Assembly: GCF_000526195.1 (NCBI RefSeq)
Contig: NZ_JAFP01000001.1
Location: forward strand, 718,001 to 782,000
Direction of reading: 5' to 3'
From: Hippea sp. KM1
Lineage (GTDB): Bacteria > Campylobacterota_A > Desulfurellia > Desulfurellales > Hippeaceae
DNA: 64,000 nucleotides
The notes beneath the pieces are model-generated. The model saw only the letters and a program-made list of their open reading frames with translations, did no database searches and was not told where the DNA came from. Both the position numbers and the translations under genes were made by a program. Positions within the stretch are counted from its first letter, which is position 1; each line of letters begins with the position of its first letter. This document shows positions 18,299 to 27,623 of the stretch, piece after piece.

Positions 18299-18627
18299 CA
18301 AAACATGCCTGGAATATTAAGCCCGCCCGTTAAGGCCGAGATCTTTTCCTCCATATTCTGTTTTGCCTTCCTTATAGCCTCATTTACGCCTGATAGGATT
18401 AAATCCTCCAGTGTTTCTATATCGTCTGGATCCACGATCTCTTTGGATATCTTTATGTTGACTATCTCGCCCAAACCGTTGGCCGAAACCGAAACCATAC
18501 CACCACCGACGCTTACCTCAACCGTCTCCTTTGCAGCCTCTTCCTGAGCTTTAGCTATCTGTTTCTGGATCTTCTTTGCCTGTGCCATTAATGAATTTAG
18601 GTCCATTCCGCCAAAACCCTTTGCCAT
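18298..18627 (-). CDS. YbaB/EbfC family nucleoid-associated protein
   Basis: 109 residues with the family pattern: N-terminal MNSLMAQAKKIQKQIAKAQEE-like amphipathic helix, then VSVGGGMVSVSANGLGEIVNIKIS and IETLEDLILSGVNEAIRKAK. Family members bind DNA as dimers. Encoded between dnaX and recR as usual and coupled to recR by a one-base overlap. Confidence 0.94.
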   Translation of the reverse strand: MAKGFGGMDLNSLMAQAKKIQKQIAKAQEEAAKETVEVSVGGGMVSVSANGLGEIVNIKISKEIVDPDDIETLEDLILSGVNEAIRKAKQNMEEKISALTGGLNIPGMF

Positions 18628-18663
18628 TGTATCACCCCTTTCTAAAGCTTAATTAATTATATA

Positions 18664-19923
18664 TTATTTTTTTAATTTTTCAATATTTACTATTTTGCCG
18701 CCAAAGGTTTTCAAAATTATATCTATTTTTGACGGCTTTTCTTCATCAATTGGTTGATTATCTATTACTAACTCATTTGCTTGGGGTTTGGAATCCGTTT
18801 TTTGCAGCTTCATAGAGATGTTCTCTTCTGTTGAGGATGTGTTTTTGTTGGATGGCGTTAAAGATGCGGCCTGCGGGATATTTGAGAGTTTATTTATTAT
18901 GTTTTCAATGCTTTCTAAATCATTTACGGCAACTGCCTTGTGCGTTGCAACGATTACGGCATCGAGGGGCTCAATCTTCTGTTTTATATCCTTCAATGCG
19001 TTGTAAAATATGTTTATAAGGGCTGTTTTGTGTGTTTTTGATAGGTTCTTTTGCAATAGGCTATCTATGATCTGTCTTACAAACACCTGAAGGTTGGACG
19101 ATTTTGCGCTCAAATCATCAACAACACCCAGCGCTTTGTCTATTTCGTTTTTCAAGACAGCCTCAAGGTAATTGTCCGCCATATCCCTTGTGGGTATGCC
19201 GACAACCATTGAGGCGTCTTCCTTTGTGATGGTCTCTTTGGGCTTGAACGCCATGCATCTGTCTAAGAAGCCCTCTGCAACCCTTAGGCTTCCTGCACTT
19301 GCATAGGCTATGAGTTCAACTGCCTCATCGTCTATCTCTATCTTTTCCTTTTCTGCTATGAACCTCAGTTTTTTCTCAATATCCCTTTGGGGGATTCTGT
19401 TGAGTGTTAGTATCTGGCATCGTGATAGTATGGTTTCTGGAATCTTCTCTATGGCTGTTGTTGCGAATATGAATTTTACATACTCAGGAGGCTCTTCGAT
19501 GGTTTTTAGCATGGCGTTGAACGCCTCAAGCGTAAACATGTGAACCTCATCTATTATGTAAACCTTAAATCTTCTCTTCAGGGGAGGGTATTTAACGCTT
19601 TCTATTATGTTGCGCGCATTCTCTATCTTTCTGTTTGATGCCCCATCTATCTCTATTACATCCACATCCTTGCCCAAGGCTATTGCCCTGCAGGCTTCGC
19701 ATTCACCGCACGGTTCTGTTGTTGGGCCGTTTTGGCAGTTTAGGGATTTGGCTATGATCCTTGCTAAGGATGTTTTACCCGTCCCCATGGGGCCTGCTAA
19801 GAGTATAGCGTGGTGAAGCTTGCCTGTCTCTATGGCGTTTTTCAGGATTGTTGTGGCTATTGGCTGGCCTATTACCTCTGAAAGCTTGGAGGGCCTGTAT
19901 TTCCTTGCTAAAACCTTATACAT
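18664..19923 (-). CDS. dnaX: DNA polymerase III subunit gamma/tau
   Basis: 419 residues. RKYRPSKLSEVIGQ at the N-terminus, Walker A GPMGTGKTSLARIIAKSLNC near 44, zinc-binding cysteines in CGECEACRAI near 71, DEVHMFTLEAFNAMLKTIEEPP near 112 and sensor TTAIEKIPETILSRCQ. It is the clamp-loader ATPase. The C-terminal region is short, closer to a gamma form than to a long tau. ATG 19923 follows AAGGGAG; the open frame continues upstream into the SRP RNA gene, which is not coding. SRP RNA ends about 12 bases before this start. Confidence 0.95.
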   Translation of the reverse strand: MYKVLARKYRPSKLSEVIGQPIATTILKNAIETGKLHHAILLAGPMGTGKTSLARIIAKSLNCQNGPTTEPCGECEACRAIALGKDVDVIEIDGASNRKIENARNIIESVKYPPLKRRFKVYIIDEVHMFTLEAFNAMLKTIEEPPEYVKFIFATTAIEKIPETILSRCQILTLNRIPQRDIEKKLRFIAEKEKIEIDDEAVELIAYASAGSLRVAEGFLDRCMAFKPKETITKEDASMVVGIPTRDMADNYLEAVLKNEIDKALGVVDDLSAKSSNLQVFVRQIIDSLLQKNLSKTHKTALINIFYNALKDIKQKIEPLDAVIVATHKAVAVNDLESIENIINKLSNIPQAASLTPSNKNTSSTEENISMKLQKTDSKPQANELVIDNQPIDEEKPSKIDIILKTFGGKIVNIEKLKK

Positions 19924-19935
19924 CGCATCTCCCTT

Positions 19936-20058
19936 AGCGATGCCCAACCTGGCAGGACATTGCACGCTCACACAACCCTACCTACCGTTGCTCCCTTCCG
20001 GGCCTGGCGGGGTTCAGCAGGGCGTGTGTCGCACAAGCCCACCGGGCTGGACATCGCT
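19936..20058 (-). ncRNA. ffs: Signal recognition particle RNA, small bacterial type
   Basis: A ~123-nt hairpin RNA: 5' AGCGATG pairs with 3' CATCGCT, GC-rich helices run inward, and the apex carries GGCCCGGAAGGGAGCAACGG, the conserved Ffh-binding symmetric loop and GGAA tetraloop. It lies between tRNA-Arg and dnaX, mirroring the tRNA-Ser/scr/dnaX order of Bacillus. No terminator is seen before dnaX, so it is probably cut from a longer transcript. Confidence 0.92.
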
Positions 20059-20068
20059 AAAAGAAACA

Positions 20069-20145
20069 TGGCGCGCCCAAGAGGATTCGAACCTCTGACC
20101 CCAAGAACCGCAATCTTGTGCTCTATCCAACTGAGCTATGGGCGC
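20069..20145 (-). tRNA. tRNA-Arg (anticodon GCG)
   Basis: Complete cloverleaf of 77 nt including an encoded CCA. Acceptor GCGCCCA/TGGGCGC, discriminator G, anticodon stem CAAGA/TCTTG around loop TTGCGGT (anticodon GCG, reading CGC), T loop TTCGAAT. The GCG anticodon is less usual than ACG for this box. Located between tRNA-Ser and SRP RNA on one transcript. Confidence 0.95.
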
Positions 20146-20166
20146 CCGTTTGCGTTTAAATTAAAA

Positions 20167-20261
<95 letters not shown>

Positions 20262-20274
20262 GCTTGCGGGATTG

Positions 20275-20303
20275 ATACTAACAGTATTTTTCTAAAATGT
20301 CAA
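20275..20303 (-). promoter_or_regulatory. Promoter of the tRNA-Ser/tRNA-Arg/ffs/dnaX unit
   Basis: On the minus strand TTGACA (20303-20298), 17-bp spacer, TAGTAT (20280-20275). Transcription would begin near 20268, about seven bases before tRNA-Ser. Confidence 0.75.
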
Positions 20304-20362
20304 GAGAGCGATTCTGCTCATGTTGAGGGGGATTTTTTAGAATAAGAGGGTTTTAAGCCCCC

Positions 20363-20962
20363 TTATTGATCGTAAGAATAGCACTTAATCGAGGATATCT
20401 TGTTGTCGTATCCGTATTCGCTTAGCCTTTCGTAAGATCTGCCAGGAGTAAGCTGAAATAATTGGTGCTTGAAGTCCTTGTCTTTGTAAAAATCACATGC
20501 AAACTCCGCATCGCTCTTAATCCTGACGGAGGATATCTTATCATTGAACGCACTGGATAGCTTCTTTATATAGGTTTTGTGGGTTAGTGTTAAGCTTTTG
20601 CCGGCATAATGTGCATGTTCATAGGCGGCACTCTCATATGCTGTTGTAAAATAGCCCTCTTTGGCGCATTTTATAGAGGAGAACTTGTCATTCCACCCGG
20701 ACGGCATCTCTTCTGCCGATGTGCCAGCCTCAAGTATCATCGAGCCACCGCCAAACTTTGAATTCTTTGTAACGACACATTCTGTATCGGGATCGATGAT
20801 GTATGAGGAGATCTTGTCGTTCCACCCTTTGGGCATGTGGGCATACTCTTTATCTTGAGCAACCCTTAATTTTTTTCCTTTGAAATGTGAATGGTAATAA
20901 AACCACCCACTGCCCGCCATAGCAACACCGTTAAACACAAAGATAAAAGCTGCCAACAACAA
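20363..20962 (-). CDS. Secreted beta/gamma-crystallin-type calcium-binding protein
   Basis: About 199 residues from a TTG start. After a hydrophobic signal peptide (to ~VAMA, residue 16) come four repeats, each ending in the calcium-binding signature of beta/gamma-crystallins, [ND][ND]xxS[ST]: NDKISS (48-53), NDKFSS (91-96), NDKISS (140-145), DNKISS (186-191), with Y/F-x-G-type strands such as HFKGKKL and HYAGKSL before them. Four motifs fit two crystallin domains. Role unknown; microbial relatives are exported calcium-binding proteins. The start is odd: AAGGAGG (~20988-20982) is best spaced for an ATA codon at 20974, while the TTG at 20962 has its own weaker AAGGG. Confidence 0.85.
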   Translation of the reverse strand: MLLAAFIFVFNGVAMAGSGWFYYHSHFKGKKLRVAQDKEYAHMPKGWNDKISSYIIDPDTECVVTKNSKFGGGSMILEAGTSAEEMPSGWNDKFSSIKCAKEGYFTTAYESAAYEHAHYAGKSLTLTHKTYIKKLSSAFNDKISSVRIKSDAEFACDFYKDKDFKHQLFQLTPGRSYERLSEYGYDNKISSIKCYSYDQ

Positions 20963-21037
20963 GAGAGCCCTTATCCTAAATACGCCTCCTTGGGTTTAAT
21001 TTTGTTTGGTTAACAATAGTTCCCCCTGCCTTTTGGT

Positions 21038-21067
21038 TTATTATTATCCTATGTGGTGTTTTGTCAA
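21038..21067 (-). promoter_or_regulatory. Promoter of the crystallin-like gene
   Basis: Minus-strand TTGACA (21067-21062), 18-bp spacer, TAATAA (21043-21038). Gives a leader of about 55-65 nt before the AAGGAGG-preceded start, consistent with a monocistronic gene. Confidence 0.6.
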
Positions 21068-21068
21068 G

Positions 21069-22283
21069 TTATATTAGATAGATGCTGTCTGAGAACTCTA
21101 TGGCTTCGAAATAGTATTGATTGATGTTTTCGTTTATCAGGTTGGTTTTTTCTGCAATACCCTGTGCGGTTTCAAAATCCCCGTTTTCGTATGCCCTTAT
21201 GAAGTCCAAGAGCTTTTTGTATGTGTTGTTTTTTCCAAGGAGTGCGCCTTTTATCTGGCTGTCGATGTAATCGAATTCCTTTAGAATATTCTCCATGGGT
21301 TTGTCCAATATGGAATCAATTAAGGAGAACATGCCCATTATGTAGGCTTTGTCCTTGTTTAGGTTGAAGTGCTCAGCAAGCAGAGAGGCAAATTTACCCC
21401 TAACGGTGGAAAGCACTATAAGCTCTTGTGGTTTACTCTCTGCCAATTTTGAGACATACAATAGGTTGAGCCATTCCTTGGTCTTCTTCTCACCCAGTAT
21501 GGATACGGCCTTTTTTATTGAGTTTACCTTTGTCTTTAGGCCAAAAAACGGGGAGTTTACAAGGGATAGGAGCTTTGTGTGCATATACATATCCCCGCTT
21601 ATCAACTCAACCAAATCGTCCATTGTGCTGTTGGGGTCGTTTATTGTTCTTAGGGCCTTTATCAAGGTCGCCTGATAGGGGGATATATCCCTTTTGGCCT
21701 CTATGGTGGGTTTCTGGAAGAAGAAGCCCTGGAAGTAATGGAATCCCAGGTTTAAGGCAAACTCAAAATCCTCCCTGGTTTCGACCTTTTCTGCCAAAAG
21801 TTTAAGGTTGTAAGGTCTGTATAGTTTTAACTGCTCTTCAATCTCTTTTTTTGATAGCTCAAGGAAGTCTATCTTTATGATGTCTGCAAGTTCAACGAGC
21901 TGTTTTTGATGCTCCAAAAACACAAAATCGTCCAGAGCGATTGTGTATCCCAGTTTCTTTGCATCCTTTAAAGACTCTATTATGTTTTCTTCGGCTATTA
22001 CATCCTCAAGCACCTCTATTACGATCTTTTCTTTCGGCAAGGCCTCGTATATGCGATCCAGGATGAGGTCTTTTGTGAAGTTTATGAATATCCTTCCCTG
22101 CTTTGCTATCTTGTCCAATCCCATATTTATGAATGCATTTATGATTACCCTGCTTGTGGCCGTATTGCCGTCTATGTTTGATCTGGATGTCAGTGATGAG
22201 AACTCCTCCCTGTAAAGCAACTCATATCCAAATGTATTGCCGTTTCTGTCCAATATAGCCTGCCTGCCGATAAGGAAATCCAT
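21069..22283 (-). CDS. EAL/HDOD domain signalling protein (YuxH-like)
   Basis: 404 residues. The N-terminal ~200 residues are an EAL-type domain opening with LIGRQAILDRNGNTFGYELLYR and containing IALDDFVF near 112, as in the YuxH subfamily. The EAL motif itself is ELL, so phosphodiesterase activity against c-di-GMP is doubtful. The remainder is an HDOD domain (LISGDMYMHTKLLSLVNSPFFGLKTKVNSIKKAVSILG). Such proteins are regulators in motility and stress pathways. It precedes the lipoprotein gene's reverse neighbours without an obvious promoter of its own, with a 9-base gap to the upstream gene. Confidence 0.88.
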   Translation of the reverse strand: MDFLIGRQAILDRNGNTFGYELLYREEFSSLTSRSNIDGNTATSRVIINAFINMGLDKIAKQGRIFINFTKDLILDRIYEALPKEKIVIEVLEDVIAEENIIESLKDAKKLGYTIALDDFVFLEHQKQLVELADIIKIDFLELSKKEIEEQLKLYRPYNLKLLAEKVETREDFEFALNLGFHYFQGFFFQKPTIEAKRDISPYQATLIKALRTINDPNSTMDDLVELISGDMYMHTKLLSLVNSPFFGLKTKVNSIKKAVSILGEKKTKEWLNLLYVSKLAESKPQELIVLSTVRGKFASLLAEHFNLNKDKAYIMGMFSLIDSILDKPMENILKEFDYIDSQIKGALLGKNNTYKKLLDFIRAYENGDFETAQGIAEKTNLINENINQYYFEAIEFSDSIYLI

Positions 22284-22292
22284 CCTTACACC

Positions 22293-22766
22293 TCAAGGCG
22301 TCGATAGATATTCGTTTATCGACATGGTTTGATATGCCCTTGTTGTTATGTATTTTAAAACCCTCACCATGGTTTTGGGTTTTATGTATCCCGGTATGGT
22401 TAGAATCACTTTTCCGTCTTTGTCTGTCAATACTATAAACGGCGTTGAACCCCTGAATCCGAACAGCCTTGCCAGGCTTGCCGTATCGAGCTTAAGCCTT
22501 CCTTTGGCTGTCTGTATCGTATAGTAATTATCCTCGTTTATGTGCACAAAGTATAACTCAAACCCCTTTAGCTGTTCTTTTATATCGGGGTTGTTTTCAA
22601 GATCCTTTTTTAGCTTTATGCAGTAAGGGCAGGTTGTTGAGTCAAAGACGATAACCATCGGTTTGTTGTTGCTTTCTATATTGATGGTTTTGCCGGGTTT
22701 TTTTGAGCAAGCGTATGTGAGAATCAAAATCGTAAAAGCCAGAAAGACAAAAAATCTCTTTAGCAA
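22293..22766 (-). CDS. Thioredoxin-fold lipoprotein (SoxW-like)
   Basis: About 157 residues from the chosen TTG (AAGGGGGA lies six bases upstream); the frame stays open to 22814. An N-terminal hydrophobic segment ends in LTYACSKK, a weak lipobox. A thioredoxin fold follows with the redox motif FDSTTCPYCIKLKK (Cys-Pro-Tyr-Cys), the cis-Pro region RGSTPFIVLTDKDGK, and a helical end. It resembles periplasmic SoxW/thioredoxin-like reductases that maintain thiols of exported proteins and could take electrons from the CcdA encoded at 26.1 kb. That link is inferred. Confidence 0.82.
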   Translation of the reverse strand: MLKRFFVFLAFTILILTYACSKKPGKTINIESNNKPMVIVFDSTTCPYCIKLKKDLENNPDIKEQLKGFELYFVHINEDNYYTIQTAKGRLKLDTASLARLFGFRGSTPFIVLTDKDGKVILTIPGYIKPKTMVRVLKYITTRAYQTMSINEYLSTP

Positions 22767-22817
22767 TTCATTCCCCCTTAAGAACATTTTTACACAATCA
22801 AGCGCCAAAGTCAAATG

Positions 22818-23135
22818 TTAGAAGAAATAGTGAAAAATCCAATCGAGCCTCCCCCTCTTTAGGAAATACATGCCGCTAAACTTCATTACCTCCTTGATCT
22901 TCTGTCTCATCTGGGGTTTATAGCAGTGTATCTTGCAATGTTTACACTGCGGTTTCTTCTCAAGTGGGCAGTTGTAAAGCCTCTCTAAGGAGTATTGAAG
23001 CAGCTCATAACACTCCTTGCAATACCCGTCTTTGTATTCTTCAACCCCCTTCTTTAGGTGGTTTTGTTTGCAATACACCTCTATGAATTTTCTTAGTATC
23101 CTTTCGTCCTTCTTTATCCGTTTCTCTTTTTTCAC
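22818..23135 (-). CDS. YgbA-type nitrous-oxide-stimulated-promoter family protein
   Basis: 105 residues, basic, with conserved cysteines: VYCKQNH, YCKECYELLQYS, CPLEKKPQCKHCKIHCYKP. This pattern matches the YgbA_NO family (E. coli YgbA, induced by nitrosative stress), a possible zinc- or iron-binding protein of unknown mechanism. It overlaps purD by four bases, which is a chance-looking but coupled arrangement. Confidence 0.8.
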   Translation of the reverse strand: MKKEKRIKKDERILRKFIEVYCKQNHLKKGVEEYKDGYCKECYELLQYSLERLYNCPLEKKPQCKHCKIHCYKPQMRQKIKEVMKFSGMYFLKRGRLDWIFHYFF

Positions 23136-24406
23136 AGATGTCTATAAGCCTTGTTTCCAATATCGGTTCTGTAATGCATCTTATCGAAGTGTATGTATTT
23201 TATTGCGTTATAGGCTTTCTCTTGTGCCGTTTTGAACTCCTTATCCATACCTACGATATTCAACACCCTGCCGCCGTTTGTTATAACCTCTCCATCCTTT
23301 AGCTTTGTGCCTGCATGGAATACTATGACATCCTCTAAATCTTTTACCTTGTCCAGACCTTTTATCGGCTTGCCTTTTTCGTATTTTGCAGGATACCCGC
23401 CACTTGCTAAAACAACACCAACCGCATAGCCTTCCTTCCACTTTAGCGAGTATTGGTTTAGATTGCCCTCAATTGTTGCTAACATGATCTGGACTATATC
23501 GGTTTGCAAAAGGGGCAGTATGGCCTGGGTTTCAGGATCCCCGAAGCGGCAGTTGAACTCAAGCACATAGGGCTTTTTGTCTTTTATCATTAATCCAGCA
23601 TAGAGCACGCCTTTATAGGGAGCCCATTCCTTTTTCATACCATCAATGGTCCTCTTCATTATGTTGTCTATTATGTATTGCTTAAGCGCCTCATCCACTA
23701 TGGGTGCTGGGGCGTATGAGCCCATACCGCCTGTGTTTGGCCCTTCGTCGTTGTTGTATACCGGTTTGTGGTCCTGAGCTGCTATCATCGGCAGTATATT
23801 CTCACCGTCGCTGAATACTAAAAACGATGCCTCTTCCCCCTCTAAAAATTCCTCTATAACAACCCTATTGCCCGCCTCGCCGAATCTCTTTTCTATAAAA
23901 ATAGCCTCCAATGCTCCTATTGCCTCTTCCTTGGTTTTGGCAACAGTGACACCCTTGCCGGCTGCAAGCCCATCTGCCTTTACGACAATAGGCGCTCCCT
24001 TTCTTTCTATGTATGCCTTGGCTTCATTGAAGTCTGTGAATGTTTCATATTCTGCTGTGGGTATGTTGTATTTCTTTAGGAAGTTCTTTGTAAAGGACTT
24101 GCTTGCTTCAAGCTGGGCTGCCTTCTTAGATGGGCCAAACGCCTTTATACCTGCCTCAGATAGCCTATCCACTATACCGTCGGCCAGTGGGTTTTCAGGC
24201 CCCACAGCCACAAGATCTATGGAATTTTCCCTGCAGAACTTAACCACACCGTCTAAGTCCTCTGCGGATATGTCTATATTTGTTGCGATCTCTGCCGTTC
24301 CTGCGTTGCCGGGTAAGCAGAACAACTCATCGCACAAAGGGGATTGCTTTATCTTCCATGCTATTGCATGCTCTCTTCCACCACCACCTATTACGGCTAT
24401 CCTCAT
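23132..24406 (-). CDS. purD: Phosphoribosylamine-glycine ligase
   Basis: 424 residues, complete. GGGGREHAIAWKI near the N-terminus, VAVGPENPLADGIVDRL near 65, PIVVKADGLAAGKGVTVAKT near 137, NNDEGPNTGGMGSYAPAP near 216 and LEFNCRFGDPETQAILPLL near 284 are PurD signatures. ATP-grasp enzyme of purine synthesis joining glycine to 5-phosphoribosylamine. Confidence 0.97.
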   Translation of the reverse strand: MRIAVIGGGGREHAIAWKIKQSPLCDELFCLPGNAGTAEIATNIDISAEDLDGVVKFCRENSIDLVAVGPENPLADGIVDRLSEAGIKAFGPSKKAAQLEASKSFTKNFLKKYNIPTAEYETFTDFNEAKAYIERKGAPIVVKADGLAAGKGVTVAKTKEEAIGALEAIFIEKRFGEAGNRVVIEEFLEGEEASFLVFSDGENILPMIAAQDHKPVYNNDEGPNTGGMGSYAPAPIVDEALKQYIIDNIMKRTIDGMKKEWAPYKGVLYAGLMIKDKKPYVLEFNCRFGDPETQAILPLLQTDIVQIMLATIEGNLNQYSLKWKEGYAVGVVLASGGYPAKYEKGKPIKGLDKVKDLEDVIVFHAGTKLKDGEVITNGGRVLNIVGMDKEFKTAQEKAYNAIKYIHFDKMHYRTDIGNKAYRHL

Positions 24407-24414
24407 CTTTCCTC

Positions 24415-26025
24415 CTATACCTCAAACTTATTTACGGCTTCTGATACCCTCTGGGCTATCTCCTTTAGCTCAACAGAGGCCCTTGATACATCCTCTGCCG
24501 CCTTTGCATTCTCTTTGGCTGCGTTGGTTACCTCTTGAACCTGTGAATCTATCTCGGCAACCGTTGCAGATATCTCCTCTATGGCGGCGCTTGTTGAGTT
24601 TATCTCCTCTATGGTTTGGTTTGTCCTTTCGACAACCTCGTTTATGTGATCCTTGTTCTTCTGTATGGCCTCAGCCTCGGCCAGTATGCTGTCTTGGGTG
24701 TTCTTTGTTTTCTCTATGGCCTTTTCGACATCAGCCTGCATCTGAACAATCATATTCCTGATCTCTTCTGTTGAGGATTGGGTCTTCTCAGCAAGCTTTC
24801 TAACCTCATCGGCAACAACGGCAAAGCCCCGTCCTGCCTCTCCAGCCCGCGCCGCCTCTATGGCAGCATTTAGCGCAAGCAGGTTGGTCTGGTCTGCTAT
24901 ATCGCTAATTACATCGACGATCTTGCCGATGTTTTTGGAGGATTCACCCACGACATTTATCTGATGCATGGTCTCTTCGGCCAATTTGGCGTTTATATCC
25001 ATGTTTCTTACGCGCTCTTCTATGTCGTCTATCATCTTGTGGTTGACCTCACCTATTGTGTTTGCCAGGTGTGCGACATTCTCAGCAGACTTGGCTATAT
25101 CGTCTATGGCTTTTGTTGTGTCGTTAATGGCATGCACAATCTCCTCCATGCTCCTTGTCGTCTGTTCATTTGTTGCAGACATCTCAACGGCAGCCGAGGA
25201 TAGGCTTGCAGAATGGCTAACCATAACATCGCTGGCCTCTTTTATGTTCTTCACCATAGCCTCAAGCTCTTTTGCCATATCGTTTAGGTCTTGCTTTAGC
25301 TTGCCTATCTCGTTGTTTGAGTCTATCTTGAATCTGACATTGAGTTTACCCTGCCTGAACTGGTCTATGATTACAGAGACATCCAGAAGCGGCACAAGCA
25401 GGTAATTGTTTATGGCTATGTATCCAAACAGCAATAGGCCTGCCAGGATTATGTATATGATCAAAAGCACCGTATTTGTTGTGTTTAGGCTGGATTTTAA
25501 GTTGCTCATCGTATTCCTCATGGTGCTTATCCTTGTGTTTGTCAACTGCGTTATCTGTGAGTCAATAGACATGGTCATCTTATCCACCCTGTGTATCTCA
25601 TCGGCTATTATCTGACCGCTTGCTATCGATTTTTCTATCTGCTCAATGGCTATGGATAGCTGTTTTTGTATGGCCTCTTTGAGGTTTCTTAGTCTTGATT
25701 TTTCCTCTTCAGACAGAATGGCCGAGTATTTGCTTGTGTCGGTATCGATTAAGCGGTTTATGTTGTTGAAATAGACCTTGGCCTCTTTAAGGAGGTTCCT
25801 GTCATGGAGCGTATAGGCCTTAAGCAGGAGTTTTTCCCCCTTTGAGAAGTTCTGCTCTATCTGGTGGTATAGTTGAATCTGTGTAAGATCCCTGTAATAG
25901 ATACCGTCTATCTGGTTTTTGTTTTTGTTTATCACGGAGAATGTGTATATAGTGGCAAAAATAAACCCTATCAGTATCAATCCGAAGCTGCCACGCGTTA
26001 GATTCTTAACCGAAATATTCTTCAT
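24415..26025 (-). CDS. Methyl-accepting chemotaxis protein
   Basis: 536 residues. Membrane helix at ~12-32, a ~150-residue periplasmic four-helix sensor (HBM/4HB-like, with a [19 protein letters not shown] segment), second helix at ~185-207, HAMP domain to ~260, then a long coiled-coil signalling domain whose hairpin tip reads [39 protein letters not shown]. No C-terminal CheR-tether pentapeptide is seen. The ligand cannot be inferred. Has its own promoter within the gap after ccdA. It lies downstream of the flhAFG cluster. Confidence 0.93.
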   Translation of the reverse strand: MKNISVKNLTRGSFGLILIGFIFATIYTFSVINKNKNQIDGIYYRDLTQIQLYHQIEQNFSKGEKLLLKAYTLHDRNLLKEAKVYFNNINRLIDTDTSKYSAILSEEEKSRLRNLKEAIQKQLSIAIEQIEKSIASGQIIADEIHRVDKMTMSIDSQITQLTNTRISTMRNTMSNLKSSLNTTNTVLLIIYIILAGLLLFGYIAINNYLLVPLLDVSVIIDQFRQGKLNVRFKIDSNNEIGKLKQDLNDMAKELEAMVKNIKEASDVMVSHSASLSSAAVEMSATNEQTTRSMEEIVHAINDTTKAIDDIAKSAENVAHLANTIGEVNHKMIDDIEERVRNMDINAKLAEETMHQINVVGESSKNIGKIVDVISDIADQTNLLALNAAIEAARAGEAGRGFAVVADEVRKLAEKTQSSTEEIRNMIVQMQADVEKAIEKTKNTQDSILAEAEAIQKNKDHINEVVERTNQTIEEINSTSAAIEEISATVAEIDSQVQEVTNAAKENAKAAEDVSRASVELKEIAQRVSEAVNKFEV

Positions 26026-26055
26026 AACCCACCCCCCGCATCGTTTTTGATTCTA

Positions 26056-26083
26056 AATTTAAGTTAAATCATCTTCTTTTCAA
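26056..26083 (-). promoter_or_regulatory. Promoter of the chemoreceptor gene
   Basis: Minus-strand TTGAAA (26083-26078), 16-bp spacer, TAAATT (26061-26056), between the ccdA stop and the chemoreceptor start. Confidence 0.5.
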
Positions 26084-26085
26084 GA

Positions 26086-26760
26086 CTAAAAACCACCGTT
26101 ATAGATTAGGTATACACCCGCCAGTATCAACATTATTCCGCTTGCCTTCTGGAGCAGATCCAGCCTCTTTAGCGCCTTTGATACCTTGAAGAAGTAATTT
26201 ATTGAGAGTGAGAAGATAAGAAACGGCAAACCTATGCCCAATGAGTAAAGCGACAGGAGTATGATACCCTCCCTTACGCTGTTTGAATCGGCAGCGAGGA
26301 TCAGGATGGATGAAAGCATCGGCCCGACGCATGGACTCCACCCGAATGCAAATATTATGCCGAACACAAAGGATGATACAAAGCCGTGTGAGGGCATGCA
26401 GGCTGTGAACCGTTTGGTTTGTGTTAAGAGCTTGATGTTTATTATGCCCGATAGTTGCAGGCCGAAGAATATCAGTATGGCTCCGGATATCTTGGCAAAC
26501 AACACCTTATTTGTTAGAAGAAAAGCCCCTATACTGCTTGAGGCTGCCCCCATCGTTATGAATATGAGTGCAAAACCGAAAATGAATGCCGTTGTCTTTG
26601 CAAATATGAGCAGCGGGTTTGTTTGATTTTTGCTTTTTAGCTCCTCAAGGCTGTGGCCTGTGACAAACGAGATGTAAACCGGTATCAAGGGAAAGATGCA
26701 TGGAGAGAAGAAGCTCAAGATTCCAGCAAAGAACGACCCCCAGATAAGATTTAAACTCAT
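26086..26760 (-). CDS. ccdA: CcdA-type cytochrome c biogenesis / thiol electron transporter
   Basis: 224 residues, six predicted membrane helices. The first helix carries FFSPCIFPLIPVY and the fourth GWSPCVGPMLSS, the paired Pro-Cys motifs that relay reducing equivalents from cytoplasmic thioredoxin across the membrane. It serves cytochrome c maturation or periplasmic thioredoxin-like proteins such as the one at 22.3 kb. It follows flhG by five bases, so it is cotranscribed with flagellar genes without an obvious functional link. Confidence 0.92.
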   Translation of the reverse strand: MSLNLIWGSFFAGILSFFSPCIFPLIPVYISFVTGHSLEELKSKNQTNPLLIFAKTTAFIFGFALIFITMGAASSSIGAFLLTNKVLFAKISGAILIFFGLQLSGIINIKLLTQTKRFTACMPSHGFVSSFVFGIIFAFGWSPCVGPMLSSILILAADSNSVREGIILLSLYSLGIGLPFLIFSLSINYFFKVSKALKRLDLLQKASGIMLILAGVYLIYNGGF

Positions 26761-26765
26761 CTATT

Positions 26766-27623
26766 TCAACCTCCTCCAAACAGCGACGCAAAGAAGCGTG
26801 CAATGGGATTTTCCTTTACCTTGATGTTCTCCTTGAACATCTTGTTTATAAACTTTTTCATCGATATTGTAAAGGTGGAGTTGGGGTGAAGCTGTGCGAT
26901 GGGCTTTTGCTGCTTAACGGCATTGGGCAGATTTTTATCGATTAGCGCAAAGCCGGCATTCTTAAACTCCTTTTTTAGGAAGTTTTTGCATATCTTGTTT
27001 AAGTTGTTGAGCGTGTTTTCTGCCTCCTGGGGTGTTTTTGCCATGTTTACGAATATACTTAGGTTTTCCTTTTTGTAATTGGTGTATGCTATCTTTAATA
27101 TGGCATAGGCATCCGCTATCGATGTGGGTTCTGGTGTGGCTATGACCACGATCTCCTCGGCGCTTTTTAGAAAAAATGTCACCTTTCTTGAGATGCCGGC
27201 CCCTGTGTCTATAAGCAGGATGTCTGTGTCCTTTGTGATCTCTAACATCTCATCCTTTATCTTCGAAAAGACCGGCTCGTTTATGTTGGCGATTTCCTCA
27301 ACCCCGCTGCCTGCCGGTATGACTTGAAAGTTGTCGTTGACCTTTATCATGATGTCTTTCATCTTTTTGCCGTTCTTTATGACATCGATTAGGGAATATT
27401 TGCTCTTTAGGCCAAGCAGTATGTCTATGTTTGCCAAGCCTAAATCGGCGTCAAAGACTATTACCTTCTTTCCTATGCTGCTCAACAGATAGGCTACATT
27501 GGCCACTATGTTTGTCTTGCCAACCCCACCTTTGCCGCTGGTAAATGCTATAACCCTGCTTTTCTTTTTGTCTTTGTTCTTTTCACTAACCATCTTTCTC
27601 AACTTCTCAGCCTGATCAGCCAT
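26766..27623 (-). CDS. flhG: Flagellum number/placement ATPase FlhG (MinD/ParA family)
   Basis: 285 residues. FTSGKGGVGKTNIVANVAYLL near 28 is the deviant Walker A, FDADLGLANIDILLGL near 58 the switch, LLIDTGAGIS near 135 the Walker B. The N-terminal ADQAEKLRKMV matches the FlhG helix that stimulates FlhF GTPase in relatives. It restricts flagellar number. It overlaps flhF by eight bases. Confidence 0.93.
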   Translation of the reverse strand: MADQAEKLRKMVSEKNKDKKKSRVIAFTSGKGGVGKTNIVANVAYLLSSIGKKVIVFDADLGLANIDILLGLKSKYSLIDVIKNGKKMKDIMIKVNDNFQVIPAGSGVEEIANINEPVFSKIKDEMLEITKDTDILLIDTGAGISRKVTFFLKSAEEIVVIATPEPTSIADAYAILKIAYTNYKKENLSIFVNMAKTPQEAENTLNNLNKICKNFLKKEFKNAGFALIDKNLPNAVKQQKPIAQLHPNSTFTISMKKFINKMFKENIKVKENPIARFFASLFGGG

